Source: Mycobacterium sp. E1214 (GTDB taxonomy: Bacteria; Actinomycetota; Actinomycetes; Mycobacteriales; Mycobacteriaceae). Taken from it: a DNA stretch of 59,412 bases. The DNA is taken from contig NZ_LZJC01000137.1 in NCBI RefSeq assembly GCF_001666755.1, positions 1-59,412 on the forward strand, written 5' to 3'. Made by a program: the position numbers and the translations under genes. Shown piece by piece: positions 59,355 to 59,412 of the stretch; within the stretch, counting starts at the first letter, position 1, and each line of letters opens with the position of its first letter. Under the pieces are notes generated by a model. The model had not been told where the DNA came from. It was given only the letters and a program-made list of their open reading frames with translations, and ran no database searches.

Positions 59355-59402
59355 CAGGACGCCGGCGTCGGCGATGAGGTGGTGCGGCGCGGCCTGGGTG
59401 AT
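59355..59402 (-). repeat. 48-bp inverted repeat, window-end copy
   Basis: This is the exact reverse complement of miaB 57330-57377. On the minus strand one frame still reads ITQAAPHHLIADAGVL and then ends at a TGA overlapping the DUF349 GTG, while the DUF349 frame reads a different sequence. Confidence 0.9.
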
Positions 59403-59412
59403 ACCTGCGGGT

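Noticed and set aside
1..59412. CRISPR arrays, tRNA or rRNA genes, insertion sequences
   Set aside because: No regularly spaced repeats, no cloverleaf-like or rRNA sequence, and no transposase motif (DDE or serine recombinase) was recognised in the translated frames.

Overview
The window is high-GC actinobacterial chromosome. Gene content and order match the Mycobacterium block that in M. tuberculosis runs from about Rv2800 to Rv2731. Recognisable members include pptT/pptH, truB, ltp1, sirR, ribF, rpsO, gpsI, pepR, ald, dapB, thyA, dfrA, thyX, dapA, rnj, ftsK, argA, pgsA3, clgR, pspA, recA, recX and miaB. A one-chain long-chain acyl-CoA carboxylase, a recA without an intein, and the absence (as I recall the M. 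tuberculosis map) of the IS, PPE and hsd genes suggest a slow-growing non-tuberculous species, possibly near the M. avium complex. Species is inferred, not proven. I see no tRNA, rRNA, CRISPR array, intact insertion sequence or prophage.

Layout. 1-3.3 kb: a DUF2277 gene split by a 77-bp inverted repeat at the window edge, a DUF1802 gene, and leftward genes for a CocE/NonD hydrolase and an exported protein. 3.4-6.0 kb: overlapping pptH-pptT-truB, coupling phosphopantetheine removal and addition with tRNA pseudouridylation. 6.0-16.5 kb: SHOCT protein, ltp1, sirR/ribF (divergent), rpsO, a long structured leader, gpsI-pepR, a nitronate monooxygenase and ald. 16.7-24.5 kb: accessory oxidative metabolism. 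This has a ferritin-like predicted diiron protein, an epoxide hydrolase-SDR fusion and a flavin/[2Fe-2S] reductase in one operon, then a TetR regulator divergent from a KshA-like Rieske oxygenase and an amino-acid-dehydrogenase-like protein. 24.6-26.3 kb: dapB with two small genes. 26.3-32.3 kb: thioesterase, acyl-CoA synthetase, single-chain acyl-CoA carboxylase and a small exported protein with three CX5C motifs. 32.4-42.4 kb: SDR, glycosyltransferase, dienelactone hydrolase, thyA-dfrA, DivIVA-like protein, YcaQ-like protein, thyX, dapA and rnj. 42.4-44.5 kb: a leftward methyltransferase/SDR/ABM block. 44.6-50.5 kb: ftsK, argA/pgsA3 and the clgR-pspA-pspM envelope-stress operon. 50.5-54.1 kb: ephG, glycosyltransferase, small proteins, and a flavodoxin-like/FhuF-like pair next to recA. 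54.2-59.4 kb: recA-recX, miaB, a membrane protein and a DUF349 protein open to the window end.

Regulation visible in sequence: at least sixteen annotated genes have a TANNNT -10 element only 5-8 nt before the start codon, so they are probably transcribed as leaderless mRNAs. recA has both a LexA box and a RecA-NDp-type promoter. clgR has a SigE-type promoter. A perfect 7-6-7 palindrome overlaps the -10 of the diiron/epoxide-hydrolase operon, and an SOS-box-like palindrome lies upstream of dapB.

Most interesting points: the possible diiron oxygenase/epoxide hydrolase/reductase operon (17.3-21.1 kb), the structured gpsI leader, the CX5C exported protein, and the two exact inverted repeats at the window ends (77 bp at the left; 48 bp shared by miaB and the right edge). 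These repeats are either unusual rearrangements or assembly effects.
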